From the NCBI GenBank assembly GCA_017552965.1, contig JAFZNQ010000074.1, forward strand, positions 1 through 58,874: DNA of 58,874 nucleotides. Direction: 5' to 3'. Within the stretch, counting starts at the first letter, position 1, and each line of letters begins with the position of its first letter. The DNA is from Abditibacteriota bacterium. GTDB taxonomy: Bacteria; Armatimonadota; UBA5829. A model generated the notes under the pieces. That model saw only the letters and a program-made list of their open reading frames with translations, had not been told where the DNA came from and did no database searches. Below are positions 27,367 to 37,086 of this stretch, piece by piece. A program made the position numbers and the translations under genes.

Positions 27367-28755
27367 GTGAATAACCTGATATTGATCGTATTTATGCTCC
27401 TGCTCTGCCCCCTGTGTCTGAGGGCGGACATATTTGACTTTGACAAGGGCAGGATGGGCAAGGAGACCCTGAGGGCCTACGCAGGCAGGGCCGTGAGCTG
27501 TCTGCCTCTGCTGCAGACGGAGGACGAAGTCTTTCGGGAAGACCTGCGGATGCTCACCAATATAGGGGCCAAGTATATAGGCCGGGCCGCCACCTATTCC
27601 TGGAGCGGCAATATGTCCCTGGCCGCCATAGAGGCCCACTACAAGCAGGTGGCGGAAAGGGCGAAGATATGCCATGAGGCAGACCCCCAGATGCTGCTGC
27701 AGGCGGGAGTATTCGAGATCATCTACAGAGACACGGCCAACAACACCCCCATACCCGCCTACGTGTTCGAGGCCTTCGGCAAAAAGCCCGAGGACCGGCA
27801 TTTTGATTATGACAGCATGATCAAGACCTACGGGCCCGACGCCGCGGACCGGCGCCCCTGGGGCAACGACGCTTCGGCGGTGCCCGACATCAGAAAGACC
27901 GAGACCCAGATGTATTTTTACTGGCAGATCACCCGGTATATAGACGCCGGCATAGAGGCCTTTCATCTGGGGCAGGCGGAAAAGATGGCGGGCTACGACT
28001 CCCGGAACTACAAATACTGGGACAAGGTCACCGCTCTGGCCCGCAAATACGCCAAACAGCATGCCCGCCGGGGCCTGGCCCTCTTTGACTGCCACACGGC
28101 CATCACCTCCGGGGGCATGAAGATAGGGGACAGGCATATATGCGACCTCATAGGCGCGGGCATAGTGCCCGACGAAACAGAATATAAGGACGGGGCCTAC
28201 ATGTGCCGCATCTGCGACTACAGGGACTGCTGGCTCCAGTGGATAGGCCGTTCCGACGGAGGCCTGCACCCCCTGGGCTTCCGGGTGGAGGACAACTTCA
28301 CCATACTGGAGTTCGACAACTACGGCGGCAATGGCAAGCCCTTCGCGCCCACCTTCCAGGCCTTTTACAACTGGGGCTTTGACGACATCACCTGGTTCGC
28401 CCTGCAGCCCTCCTGGTACAGGGACCAGTTCCTCATGGAATGCGATATATATCTCAAGAACCACAACCTGGACAGCGAGGGCAGGCAGCAGTATTTCCTC
28501 CAGGCCCCCTGCCGCAGGCTGGTGACGGAAAAGACCACCCTGACCTACACTGTCAAAGACCCGGCCCGCAAGGCGGAGGTCACCCGGCTGGCGGAGCTGG
28601 AAAGGGCTTCCTGCCGGTGGGAGGGGGACACGGTCACTATCACCGGCTCCCACGACTACCGCTGCAACACCCCCTCGGACCGGTGCCCCAACGGTTTTGG
28701 TCAGGAGGAAGTGATCAAGAGGATCTTTGCCGGAGAAAACAACAGGAGGCCCTGA
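27367..28755 (+). CDS. Secreted protein of unknown family, possible TIM-barrel glycosidase
   Basis: This is a 462-residue protein with a GTG start at 27367, placed downstream of the promoter and behind GGAGAGAGG. A signal peptide (NNLILIVFMLLLCPLCLRA) is followed by a chain rich in aromatic and acidic residues. Patterns such as IGAKYIGRAATYSW, FYWQITRYIDAGIEAFHLGQAE, GLALFDCHTAI, LEFDNYGG and WGFDDITWFALQP suggest beta-strand ends of a (beta/alpha)8 barrel with acidic residues. I do not recognise the family. It is 4 nt upstream of the phosphodiesterase-like gene and belongs to a run of exported glycan-active genes. Confidence 0.7.
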   Translation: MNNLILIVFMLLLCPLCLRADIFDFDKGRMGKETLRAYAGRAVSCLPLLQTEDEVFREDLRMLTNIGAKYIGRAATYSWSGNMSLAAIEAHYKQVAERAKICHEADPQMLLQAGVFEIIYRDTANNTPIPAYVFEAFGKKPEDRHFDYDSMIKTYGPDAADRRPWGNDASAVPDIRKTETQMYFYWQITRYIDAGIEAFHLGQAEKMAGYDSRNYKYWDKVTALARKYAKQHARRGLALFDCHTAITSGGMKIGDRHICDLIGAGIVPDETEYKDGAYMCRICDYRDCWLQWIGRSDGGLHPLGFRVEDNFTILEFDNYGGNGKPFAPTFQAFYNWGFDDITWFALQPSWYRDQFLMECDIYLKNHNLDSEGRQQYFLQAPCRRLVTEKTTLTYTVKDPARKAEVTRLAELERASCRWEGDTVTITGSHDYRCNTPSDRCPNGFGQEEVIKRIFAGENNRRP

Positions 28756-28759
28756 TAAT

Positions 28760-29557
28760 ATGAACGACTACACGCCCCGGGCGGGCCTGGACACCGTGTG
28801 CGCCGCCCTGGCCGGGATATGCGGAGTATCCGCGCCGGCGCAGGCCGCCCCGGCCAACGAAGCCCTGCTGGGCTATGCTGCCGGCAGGCGGGCCGACCGG
28901 CTGTTTATGTATGACCCGGACGCCGTGGCCCAATGGATATGGGACCGGTATCCCTCTCTGTTCGGAGAGGTCCGCAGGCTCCCCCTGCAGCTGCCCCTGA
29001 CCTCCGTCATGCCCTCGGTGACCCCCGTGTGCTTTGCCACCCTGTACACAGGCGCCCTGCCCCGGGTCCACGGCATCACCAAATATGAAAAACCCGTAGT
29101 GCAGACCCCTTCTCTCTTTGACGCCTTCATAGCCGCGGGCAAACGCTGCGCCATAGTGGCGGATACGGACTCGTCCATGAGCAGGCTGTGGCTGGAGAAG
29201 GACATGGACTACTATGTCTATGACACTCTGAGCGAGGTGAACGCCCGGGCCATGGAGCTCATATGCCGGGACGAACACGACTTCATAGCCGTGTACAACG
29301 GCAACTATGACGCCCTTATGCACAAGACCGGCCCGGAGAGCCTTGAAGCCCTGGCGGAGGCCCGGGCCAACAGCGCCGTGTTCGGAGAGTTCGTCTCCCT
29401 CATCAGGTCCCGGTGGCAGGGCCACGACACCCTGGCGGGCTTTGCCATGGACCACGGCTGCCACCTGATAGACGCCGGCTGCGGCTCCCACGGCCTGGAT
29501 ATGCCCGAGGACATGGATATAGTCCACAGCTATGAATTCATAGAGCGAAAACTATGA
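28760..29557 (+). CDS. Alkaline-phosphatase/phosphodiesterase superfamily protein, reduced metal site
   Basis: This is a 265-residue protein starting at the ATG behind AGGAGG (28744-28749). The segment LPLTSVMPSVTPVCFATLYTG with GALPRVHGI is characteristic of type I phosphodiesterase/nucleotide pyrophosphatases, with the nucleophile in SVTP. The distal motif is AMDHGCHLIDAGCGSHGLD. The usual N-terminal metal-binding strand (a D-G motif) is not apparent and the protein is much shorter than the typical 400 residues or more. It may be a minimal or inactive member. There is no signal peptide, so it is probably cytosolic, unlike its neighbours. Confidence 0.7.
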   Translation: MNDYTPRAGLDTVCAALAGICGVSAPAQAAPANEALLGYAAGRRADRLFMYDPDAVAQWIWDRYPSLFGEVRRLPLQLPLTSVMPSVTPVCFATLYTGALPRVHGITKYEKPVVQTPSLFDAFIAAGKRCAIVADTDSSMSRLWLEKDMDYYVYDTLSEVNARAMELICRDEHDFIAVYNGNYDALMHKTGPESLEALAEARANSAVFGEFVSLIRSRWQGHDTLAGFAMDHGCHLIDAGCGSHGLDMPEDMDIVHSYEFIERKL

Positions 29558-29575
29558 GCCGGCCCCTGCCGGATA

Positions 29576-29584
29576 TGCTATAAT
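29576..29584 (+). promoter_or_regulatory. Extended -10 promoter of the alpha-galactosidase gene
   Basis: TGCTATAAT overlaps an in-frame upstream ATG at 29583, which favours translation from the ATG at 29610 instead. Confidence 0.6.
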
Positions 29585-29609
29585 GAAAAAGGAAATAAAA
29601 GAGGAGTAT

Positions 29610-32123
29610 ATGAAGAAAAAGGTGATGACACTATTCTTTGCTTTAGCTGTATTGTGCTTTGCCCTGCCCTGCCTGGCTGTGACGGTGGATAAAGCGGAAA
29701 TGAAGACTGCCTCCGCCTGGAGCAAAAAGGCCTTTGTCAGGGCCCCCCAGTGCGATCCGGCCACTCTGGAAAAGAAGACCGACGAGGACGACCGCAAGGT
29801 GGGCCTGCTGGTCCACGCCAACAACGACCCCGTGCTGCTCAATCAGAGAGACGGCAAGCCCCTGAAGATCAAGGACAAGGAATACAAGACCGGCATCTAC
29901 GCCCACGCCGTTTCCGACGTGGAGGTGTTCCTGCCCGATAACACGGTCCGCCTCACCGCCGAGGTGGGCCTGGACGCCCATTCCGGCGGCGGCAGCGTGG
30001 AGTTTGTGGTGGAGGACGACAAGGGCTCCGAGCTCTTCAGGACCCCCGTCTTCACCCAGGGCATGGACCCCATCCCTCTGGATATAGCCCTGGCGTCTCC
30101 CAAGTCCATCCATCTCAAGGTCACGGACGGCGGCGACGGCATCCCCTGCGACCAGTCCGACTGGGGGGATATCACCATATACACCTCTGACGGCGCCCAA
30201 AAGGAGCTGGGCAGCTTTGAGTTTCTGAAGCCTCAGATCGTCATGGCCGAAAGAGCCCAGTCTCCCGTGCCTTTCTGCTTCACCTATGGCGGCGTGTCCT
30301 CGGACCTGCTGCTCCCCTACTGGGATTTCAGCGAAGAAAAGACCGCTTTGGACAAGGACCGCGCTCAGACCGTCCAGATTTACGCCGACCCCGCCACGGG
30401 TCTGGAAGTGAGGTGCGTCCGGGTGGACTACAAGGACTTCCCCATCAGCGAGTGGACCCTGTGGTTCAGGAACACCGGAGCCGCCAACACTCCCGGTATC
30501 AGTGACGTGCGCTCGCTGGATATCAGGGTCGCCAACAAGGGCGGAGAGCCCTTCCTGCTGCACCACGCCGACGGCGCTCCCGCCACCAATCACGACTACA
30601 GGCCCCGGCTGACGGAGCTCACCGACGGGGAGATACTGCACATCTATCCCGAGAGCGGCCGCTCGACCGGCAGCGACTGGCCCTACTTCAATCTGGAGAC
30701 CGGCGGCAAGGGCGGCGTCATAGCCGTGGTGGGCTGGCCCGGACAGTGGAGCTGCGACTTCGCCTCCGACGGGGACGAGGCCCGGATATCCGGCGGCTAC
30801 GAAAAGGCCGACTTCGTATTGTATCCCGGCGAGGAGGTGCGCTCGCCCCTCAGCGTGGTCATGCACTACAGCGGCGACTGGGAGAGAGCCCAGAATATCT
30901 GGCGCCAATTCATGTGGGCCCACAACGTGCCCAAGTCCGCGGAGCCCATGCAGGTGGCCTGCTCCTCCCACTGGTTTGCGGAGATGACCCATGCGGACAC
31001 GGCCAGCCAGCTCTACTTTATAGACCGCTACAGAGAAGAGGGCTTCCACCTGAAATACTGGTGGATGGACGCCGGCTGGTATCCCTGCGGCGGCCATTGG
31101 CCCGACACCTTCGGAGAGTGGCCCCGCACCGGCACCTGGGAGGTGGACACGGAACGGTATCCCGGAGGCTTCAAGGAGATCAGCGACTACGCCCACAAGC
31201 AGGACACGGGCATATTGGTCTGGTTTGAGCCCGAGAGAGTGGGCGACCCCAAGTCCTGGCTGGCCACGGAGCATCCCGAATGGCTGCTGGGCGGCACCCT
31301 GCTGAATCTGGGCATTCCCGAGTGCCGGGAGTGGCTCACCAAGCACGTGGGCGACCTGATCGAGAGAGAGGGCATCGACCTGTACAGACAGGACTACAAC
31401 ATAGCCCCGGCCTCCTTCTGGCGGGCCGCGGACACCCCCGGCAGAGTGGGCATGACCGAGATCAAATACGTCATGGGCTATCTGGCCTATTGGGACGCTC
31501 TGCTGGAACGGTTCCCCGGCATGCTTATAGACTCCTGCGCCTCCGGCGGACACCGCAACGACCTGGAGACCATGCGCCGTTCGGTGCCTCTCCTGCGCAG
31601 CGACTATCTCCACGAGCCCGTGGGACAGCAAAACCACACCTACGGCATCAACTACTGGCTGCCCTACTACGGCAGCGGCGGCAGCGTGTATGACACCTAC
31701 GCTCTGCGCAGCCTGCTGGTGCCCAGCTTCAATTCCTGCTGGGATATGCGCCGGAAGGACCTGGATTACGACGAGCTCCGCAAGTTCGTCCACGACCTGC
31801 AGCAGGTGGTGGCCCCCAACTTTTACGGAGATTATTATCCCCTGACCCCCTACAGCCTGGGCAACGACATCTGGACCGTGTTCCAGTTCCACAGGCCCGG
31901 GGAAGGGAAGGGCGTCCTGGTGGCCTACCGCCGGGAGGACTGCCAGCAGAACGTGGTCACCGTCTCCCTGAGAGACCTGAAAAAGGACAAGACCTACCTG
32001 CTGACGGATATAGACACCGGAGAGACCTGGTCTATGTCCGGCAAAAAGCTCATGAAGGGCTTCAAGATAAAGAGAGACAAGAAGAGAGATTCGGCCATCA
32101 TCACCTTTGAGGTCAAAGAATAG
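29610..32123 (+). CDS. Secreted alpha-galactosidase, GH36-like with N-terminal NPCBM domain
   Basis: This is an 837-residue protein starting at the ATG behind GAGGAG. A signal peptide (VMTLFFALAVLCFALPCLA) precedes an NPCBM-type carbohydrate-binding domain (about 60-200; YKTGIYAHAVSDVEVFLP). After that come a beta-sandwich and a (beta/alpha)8 barrel. The barrel shows KYWWMDAGWYP, VWFEPERVG, the nucleophile Asp595 in YRQDYN and the acid/base Asp665 in LRSDY, with DSCASGGHRNDLE between them. These match GH36 (clan D). It should release terminal alpha-galactose or related sugars outside the cell. It is the first gene of a run with the clan-A glycosidase and the phosphatase. Confidence 0.88.
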   Translation: MKKKVMTLFFALAVLCFALPCLAVTVDKAEMKTASAWSKKAFVRAPQCDPATLEKKTDEDDRKVGLLVHANNDPVLLNQRDGKPLKIKDKEYKTGIYAHAVSDVEVFLPDNTVRLTAEVGLDAHSGGGSVEFVVEDDKGSELFRTPVFTQGMDPIPLDIALASPKSIHLKVTDGGDGIPCDQSDWGDITIYTSDGAQKELGSFEFLKPQIVMAERAQSPVPFCFTYGGVSSDLLLPYWDFSEEKTALDKDRAQTVQIYADPATGLEVRCVRVDYKDFPISEWTLWFRNTGAANTPGISDVRSLDIRVANKGGEPFLLHHADGAPATNHDYRPRLTELTDGEILHIYPESGRSTGSDWPYFNLETGGKGGVIAVVGWPGQWSCDFASDGDEARISGGYEKADFVLYPGEEVRSPLSVVMHYSGDWERAQNIWRQFMWAHNVPKSAEPMQVACSSHWFAEMTHADTASQLYFIDRYREEGFHLKYWWMDAGWYPCGGHWPDTFGEWPRTGTWEVDTERYPGGFKEISDYAHKQDTGILVWFEPERVGDPKSWLATEHPEWLLGGTLLNLGIPECREWLTKHVGDLIEREGIDLYRQDYNIAPASFWRAADTPGRVGMTEIKYVMGYLAYWDALLERFPGMLIDSCASGGHRNDLETMRRSVPLLRSDYLHEPVGQQNHTYGINYWLPYYGSGGSVYDTYALRSLLVPSFNSCWDMRRKDLDYDELRKFVHDLQQVVAPNFYGDYYPLTPYSLGNDIWTVFQFHRPGEGKGVLVAYRREDCQQNVVTVSLRDLKKDKTYLLTDIDTGETWSMSGKKLMKGFKIKRDKKRDSAIITFEVKE

Positions 32124-32181
32124 GCCGACGGATATCTGTGCCGGGAGTTTGCTCCCGGCGCTGCTGTTTAAGGAAGTCATT

Positions 32182-35100
32182 ATGAGAATATGCTGTGTGT
32201 TGCTATTGCTCCTTGTTGCCGCGCCCCTGTGGTGCAGGACCGTAGCGGTCCTGCAAAGAGGGGCTTCCGAAGAGCTGCTGTCCCGGCTGAAGACGGATGA
32301 GGTCATAGAGGAGGCCGCTCTTGCCGGAGTGATGAAGTCCGGAGGGCAGGGCCTGACCATAGTGCTGCCCTGCGCCGACAGGATCCCCCGGGACGCGGCG
32401 GCGGAGCTGAAGGGCTACACAGACAGGGGCGGCAGCCTGCTGTGCGTGTCAGGGCCCTGTTTCCAAAAGATAGAGTATCCCTTCGGGGGCGCCTTCCTGA
32501 CCAGGGAGGAGGCCCGGCAGAAGGCGGAATATGACCGGACCCCGGCCCTGGCCTTTGCCGACCTGGCCGATGAATACACCCTGGTCAGGAACAACCCGGA
32601 GGACGATATTTCCTACAGGACCGAGGGCGGCAGCCTGGTGCTGGATATCCGGGAGGAGGAGAGCTGGTTTTCCCTGGATGCGAAGGTGGCTCCCGGGACC
32701 CTGGGGGGCGATGCCCTGGCGGTGGAAGCCGGCGTAAAGGGCGAGGGCTCCCTGTGGCTCCGCCTCCGGGCCGGGGACGACGCCTGGATGGCGGAGATGC
32801 TCCTGACGGAGGAGCAGGCGACAGTGATCCTGACTCCCGACATGTTTGAGCAGACCGAGGGCGGCGGCAGCCTGGACTTTGGCCGGGTGGACCGGATAAA
32901 CCTGACCCGCCACGCCATGCCCATGAAGGATACGGTGTTCACCCTGGGCAGGCTCTACAGCTGCTCCTTCCGGGACAAGGCCATCTCGGCAATACTCGAT
33001 GACGATTTTGCCATCCCCGAGATAGAGGGCCTGTTCCCCGCCTGCAAATACTACAAGACCTACTGCTCCGACATAGTGTACAAGGACAGAAAATATACCG
33101 GCGGCTTTTTGTTCCCCGCCCAGTTCCGCCCCGGAGCCGTGGGGGCCGGACAGATAAACCCCTGGAGATACATACCCGTGGCAGAGGGCTGCAACCAGGA
33201 CCATTTCTGCGGCTGGCCTGCCAGCATCTTTCTCACCAAGGACAGCCGCCGCTGGTCCGCCTTCGGCTATATAGGCTTCCCCGCCGACCTGGTCAAGGCT
33301 CAGCCCGCCCTGACGGCGGAGCTGGCCTCGGACATGCTCCGGAGGATAGAGACGGGAGTCTTTTTGGCCAACGGCGGCACGGAGCTCTTTTCCTATGACG
33401 AAGACACGCCCGTCCGGCTGGGAGCCTACGTGCTGAGCCGGGAGGACGCCTTTGAGGGCAGCGTAAGGTTTGAGGTGTCACGGGAGGGCCGGAGCCTCTA
33501 TTCCCATACGGCCCCGGTGAAGGAGCTCCACGCGGGAGCCCTGTTTGCCGGAGGACGGCAGGGACAGTACCGGGTCTCCGTGTCCCTTCTGGACAAGGGC
33601 GGCGCGGTCATAGACTCGGTGGACCACAGCTTCAACGTCCTCCCCGGGACCAAGGCCTCCACGGATAACTACGTGAAGACCAGGGACGGAGGCTTCCTTC
33701 TCAAGGGCAAGCCCTTCTACCCCGTGGGGATCAACTTCTATCCCTCCCATTCCCCCTCCTGGCGGGCAATAGAGTTTTTCCACTACTGCTGGCTGGACCC
33801 CCGGTTTTACGATCCGGACTGGACGGAAAAGGATCTGCGGCGGGTGAAGGAGCTGGGCTTCAATACCATCAGCATCTCCTACGGAAGGCCCGACAACGCT
33901 GCGCCTCTGAGGGACTTTCTGGCCCGCTGCCGCCGGTACGGCATATACGTGCATCTCTTCGTGGCCGACTTCGACCCCCTTCCCAAGAGGGGAGACGTAT
34001 TCGTTCCGGATATGTGGGAGACTGTGGGGGAGCCCAAGCTCAGGGCCCTGCGCCCCTATGAATTTGACAACATCTTCGCCTACGACCTGGCCTGGGAGGT
34101 GTGCGTGGGCGAATACAAGTACCGCAAGGCCTACAACTTCATGTGGGACAAGTGGGTCCGGGACAACTACGGCTCTGTGGAAAACGCCGAAAAGGTGTGG
34201 GGCTTTGCGCCCAAACGGGACGACAAGGGCTTCCTGGACTGCCCCGACGACGAGCAGGTGCGCCGCGGCGCCGATTCCCTGATGTACGTCACCGCCTACA
34301 GGCATTTCCTGGACGAGGCCATCAGCCTGGGCTATATGCATATGAAGAACAACATCCACAGCATAGACCCGGGCCGGCTCATCAGCGCCAGAAGCGGCTG
34401 CGGGGGCACCGGCAATGACTTCATCACCCACTGGATGCCCTACGACCTGCTGTCCGGAGCCAAGCACCTGGACTTCACCAGCCCCGAGGCCTACAACCTG
34501 AGGAACTACGACATGATCAAGGGCGGCTTCAACAACGCCTACGGCAGATTCGTGTCCGGGGGCAAGCCCGTGTTCTGGCCGGAATTCGGGACCAGCAATA
34601 TAGTGGACCGGCTGACCAAAGACAGTGACTTCGTGCCCGGCGTCACACATCTGGACACCTCCGTCCAGGGCGAGTATTTCCGCCTCTTTTACGAGATGCT
34701 CACCGAGACCGGCGCCGACGGCGCCGCGGGCTGGTGGTGGCCCGGAGGCATGAGGCTCATAGAGCTCTCCGACCACGGCCTGCTGTCCGAGGACTTTTAT
34801 CCCCGGCCCTCTGCCCTGACCACCGGCGATTACGCCCGGAACTTTGCCGCCAGGGTGAAGAAGAGACAGGGAGACTATCCCATCGGTATAGACAGAGACC
34901 TCTACGCCTCCGGCTACGCGGGAGTGTTTGCCAAGGGCGCCGAGGAATATATGAAGGCCTTCGGGGAAGGCAAGGTCCCCTATATAGTCACCGACGCCAC
35001 GGGCGCCGATTCCCGCACCATGCCCATGCTGGCAGTGGGGAACATACCTCTTGCCGAGGGGCTGCCGCCCAAGTATATCAAGGGCGAGTTTTCCTCCGTC

Positions 35101-35418
35101 AACGGGAAGGACCGGGGCCCCTGGGAGGTAAAGCGGGGCAAGGGCTATATAGTCATTGACGCGGTCCTGGGCAACACCGGCGAGGTAAAGTGGCTCAAAG
35201 GAGCCGACGAGCCCGAAGAGGGCTGCGTGTATCTCAAGGCGGAGTCCGGCGGCAGGACCCGGTATTTCCCCATAGACAGGGATACGGAGTTCCTGTCAGA
35301 AGCCCGGGTCCGGGCGCGGATACCCGCCGGGGAGGCCGGCAGCCTCGTGACCCTGAGGCTGTGCGTTTACGGCGTGGCGGAATTCGGTCAGAAGGCCGAG
35401 ATCACTATTAGCGACTGA
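32182..35418 (+). CDS. Large secreted clan-A glycoside hydrolase (beta-galactosidase-like)
   Basis: This is a 1078-residue protein starting at the ATG after AAGGAAG. A signal peptide (RICCVLLLLLVAAPLWC) is followed by a glutamine-amidotransferase-like strand pattern (about 60-95, TDRGGSLLCVSGPC), beta-rich modules and a TIM barrel. The barrel opens FLLKGKPFYPVGINFYP and contains the acid/base Glu639 in AYDLAWEV and the nucleophile Glu801 in PVFWPEFGTS, the GH5/GH42 clan-A layout. A beta-domain closes the protein. A hairpin (CCGGGAG/CTCCCGG, 32140-32159) without a T-tract separates it from the alpha-galactosidase gene and may allow partial read-through. The exact GH family is uncertain. Confidence 0.8.
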   Translation: MRICCVLLLLLVAAPLWCRTVAVLQRGASEELLSRLKTDEVIEEAALAGVMKSGGQGLTIVLPCADRIPRDAAAELKGYTDRGGSLLCVSGPCFQKIEYPFGGAFLTREEARQKAEYDRTPALAFADLADEYTLVRNNPEDDISYRTEGGSLVLDIREEESWFSLDAKVAPGTLGGDALAVEAGVKGEGSLWLRLRAGDDAWMAEMLLTEEQATVILTPDMFEQTEGGGSLDFGRVDRINLTRHAMPMKDTVFTLGRLYSCSFRDKAISAILDDDFAIPEIEGLFPACKYYKTYCSDIVYKDRKYTGGFLFPAQFRPGAVGAGQINPWRYIPVAEGCNQDHFCGWPASIFLTKDSRRWSAFGYIGFPADLVKAQPALTAELASDMLRRIETGVFLANGGTELFSYDEDTPVRLGAYVLSREDAFEGSVRFEVSREGRSLYSHTAPVKELHAGALFAGGRQGQYRVSVSLLDKGGAVIDSVDHSFNVLPGTKASTDNYVKTRDGGFLLKGKPFYPVGINFYPSHSPSWRAIEFFHYCWLDPRFYDPDWTEKDLRRVKELGFNTISISYGRPDNAAPLRDFLARCRRYGIYVHLFVADFDPLPKRGDVFVPDMWETVGEPKLRALRPYEFDNIFAYDLAWEVCVGEYKYRKAYNFMWDKWVRDNYGSVENAEKVWGFAPKRDDKGFLDCPDDEQVRRGADSLMYVTAYRHFLDEAISLGYMHMKNNIHSIDPGRLISARSGCGGTGNDFITHWMPYDLLSGAKHLDFTSPEAYNLRNYDMIKGGFNNAYGRFVSGGKPVFWPEFGTSNIVDRLTKDSDFVPGVTHLDTSVQGEYFRLFYEMLTETGADGAAGWWWPGGMRLIELSDHGLLSEDFYPRPSALTTGDYARNFAARVKKRQGDYPIGIDRDLYASGYAGVFAKGAEEYMKAFGEGKVPYIVTDATGADSRTMPMLAVGNIPLAEGLPPKYIKGEFSSVNGKDRGPWEVKRGKGYIVIDAVLGNTGEVKWLKGADEPEEGCVYLKAESGGRTRYFPIDRDTEFLSEARVRARIPAGEAGSLVTLRLCVYGVAEFGQKAEITISD

Positions 35419-35428
35419 GGATGACGTT

Positions 35429-36835
35429 ATGAAAAAGCTTTTGATGACCCTTGCGCTGCTGGCTGTGTGCGCGGCGATGTTTGCCGGGCCTCTGACCTAT
35501 AAGCCCGGGGCCTTGAAGACCAATCTGGAAAAAGGGGAAAAGGTGTCTCTGGAGACCATCGCGGACGAGAGATACAAATACGCCGTGGCGCCCTGCAAGC
35601 CCGGGGACTGGTTCACCATAGACGCCAACGGCGGCTCCCAGTATCTGGCCTGGGCCTTTACGGACTCGGAATACAGGCTGCTGGACAAGGGCGGCGTGCA
35701 GCAGCGGGTGCAGGCGCAGATCAAGGCTCCCGCCAAGGCCGCCTGGATGATCACCTGCGACAAGGGAGGCTACCTGTCCTATAAGGGGAAGCTCACCGTA
35801 AAGGATACGGGGATCACGGCCTTTTGTCTGGAAAACCCGGCCATAGCCGGCTTTTTGGCCAACACCCAGTACAACACCAACGACTACAGCTACAGCCTGG
35901 CGGCCAACTATCAGGTGTCCGACGGGGAGCGGCTGGACCAGCCTCTGGGAGCCGCTGTGGACATACCCCGCGTCAGCGGGAGCCGGGGCTACCTGCTCAC
36001 CTACGCCGACAACCCGGCCTACGCGGACAAGCGGGTAGTGGAGCTGGACAAAAAGGCCCGGACCCACACCATCTACAACCTGATACCCGGCCGGTATTAC
36101 TGGTACAAGGTCTCCTCCGTGCAGAAGGACGGAGAGCTGCCCCTCAGCAAGGGCATCATCAGGACCACCGGCGCGCTGCGCATGATCAAGGCGGACAGCA
36201 TACACAACGTGCGGGATATAGGCGGCTGGAAGACCTGCGACGGCAGGACCATACGCTACGGCCTCATATTCAGAGGGGGACAGATGGACCGGGGCACCGA
36301 CGTCAGCCCCGAGGACGCCAAAGAGCTGACGGAGAACGTGGGCATCAGGGCCGATATAGACTTCAGAGGCGCCCCAGAGCTGCAGACGGATGACGAGGAC
36401 CCCTCCAACGATCTGGATCACGCCAAGCTCCCCGGAGACGTGCTCTATACCAATATCCCCATAGGCGGCATAGACCGGTACGGCGGCGGCAGAGAGCTGT
36501 ATATACAGGTGTTCCGGCAGCTGCTCTCCAATCTGAAGGAGGGGAGGCCCACCTATCTCCACTGCGCCGGCGGAGCCGACAGGACAGGCTGCTTCTTCAT
36601 GTTCCTGGAAGGGCTGCTGGGCGTCAAGGAAAACGACCTCCTGAAGGACGTGGAGCTCACCACCTTCAGCCTGTACGGCGGCAGGCAGAGGACACAGGAC
36701 CACTACAAGCTGGCCCTGGAGGCCGCCAGGGAGACCCCGGGAGACACCTTCCGGGACAAGTGGATCAACTACGCCATGGCCGGAGGCCTCACCCGGGAGG
36801 AGATAGACGAATTCACAGCCATAGTGCTGGATTAG
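35429..36835 (+). CDS. Secreted tyrosine-phosphatase-like protein, paralogue 1
   Basis: This is a 468-residue protein with a signal peptide (KKLLMTLALLAVCAAMFA). The first half is beta-rich (SQYLAWAFTDSEYRLLDKGG, then a fibronectin-like IPGRYYWYKVSS). The second half is a protein-tyrosine-phosphatase domain of the bacterial Y_phosphatase3/SidD-like type: NVRDIGGWKTCDGRTIRYG, ADIDFRG, and the P-loop HCAGGADRTG with Cys379 and Arg385. The active site is intact. It follows the clan-A glycosidase after 10 nt and so is in its operon. The substrate is unknown and could be phosphoinositides, phosphosugars or phosphoproteins outside the cell. Confidence 0.85.
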   Translation: MKKLLMTLALLAVCAAMFAGPLTYKPGALKTNLEKGEKVSLETIADERYKYAVAPCKPGDWFTIDANGGSQYLAWAFTDSEYRLLDKGGVQQRVQAQIKAPAKAAWMITCDKGGYLSYKGKLTVKDTGITAFCLENPAIAGFLANTQYNTNDYSYSLAANYQVSDGERLDQPLGAAVDIPRVSGSRGYLLTYADNPAYADKRVVELDKKARTHTIYNLIPGRYYWYKVSSVQKDGELPLSKGIIRTTGALRMIKADSIHNVRDIGGWKTCDGRTIRYGLIFRGGQMDRGTDVSPEDAKELTENVGIRADIDFRGAPELQTDDEDPSNDLDHAKLPGDVLYTNIPIGGIDRYGGGRELYIQVFRQLLSNLKEGRPTYLHCAGGADRTGCFFMFLEGLLGVKENDLLKDVELTTFSLYGGRQRTQDHYKLALEAARETPGDTFRDKWINYAMAGGLTREEIDEFTAIVLD

Positions 36836-36911
36836 AAGGGCCGGCCGGCCGGTCCGCGGCCCGGGCTCGCGCCATAACCCCGCGTCGTCTCGGCGGCAGC
36901 GCCAAACCCCG

Positions 36912-36959
36912 CGTCATCTCGGCGGTGAGGGCTACTCATGCCCTCACCGGTAAGAGATC
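36912..36959 (+). repeat. CGTCATCTC hairpin element, copy 5 (short form)
   Basis: CGTCATCTCGGC, then stem GGTGAGGGC-tactcat-GCCCTCACC, then GGTAAGAGATC. The closing pair is ATCTC:GAGAT. Confidence 0.85.
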
Positions 36960-37020
36960 TACGGGGGGACCGATGCCGCAGGCATTGGGGGGGCCGTATC
37001 GCGGGGCAGGAAAACCTTCT

Positions 37021-37086
37021 TGTCATCCCGGCCAAAACGGCATATGTCAAACGCCATCGGCGTTTGGCCGTTTTGGGGAAGGGACC
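37021..37086 (+). repeat. CGTCATCTC hairpin element, copy 6 (long form)
   Basis: Outer stem CCAAAACGGC/GCCGTTTTGG, 5' bulge ATATGTC, inner stem AAACGCC/GGCGTTT. The closing helix ATCCC:GGGAC has one mismatch. Confidence 0.85.

Noticed and set aside
32107-32181. 25-residue extension of the clan-A glycosidase
   Set aside because: It starts inside the alpha-galactosidase gene and would bury the signal peptide; the ATG at 32182 is preceded by AAGGAAG.
29643-32360. A 905-codon minus-strand frame opposite the alpha-galactosidase
   Set aside because: Low-complexity antisense frame; the plus strand carries a full GH36 enzyme with catalytic residues.
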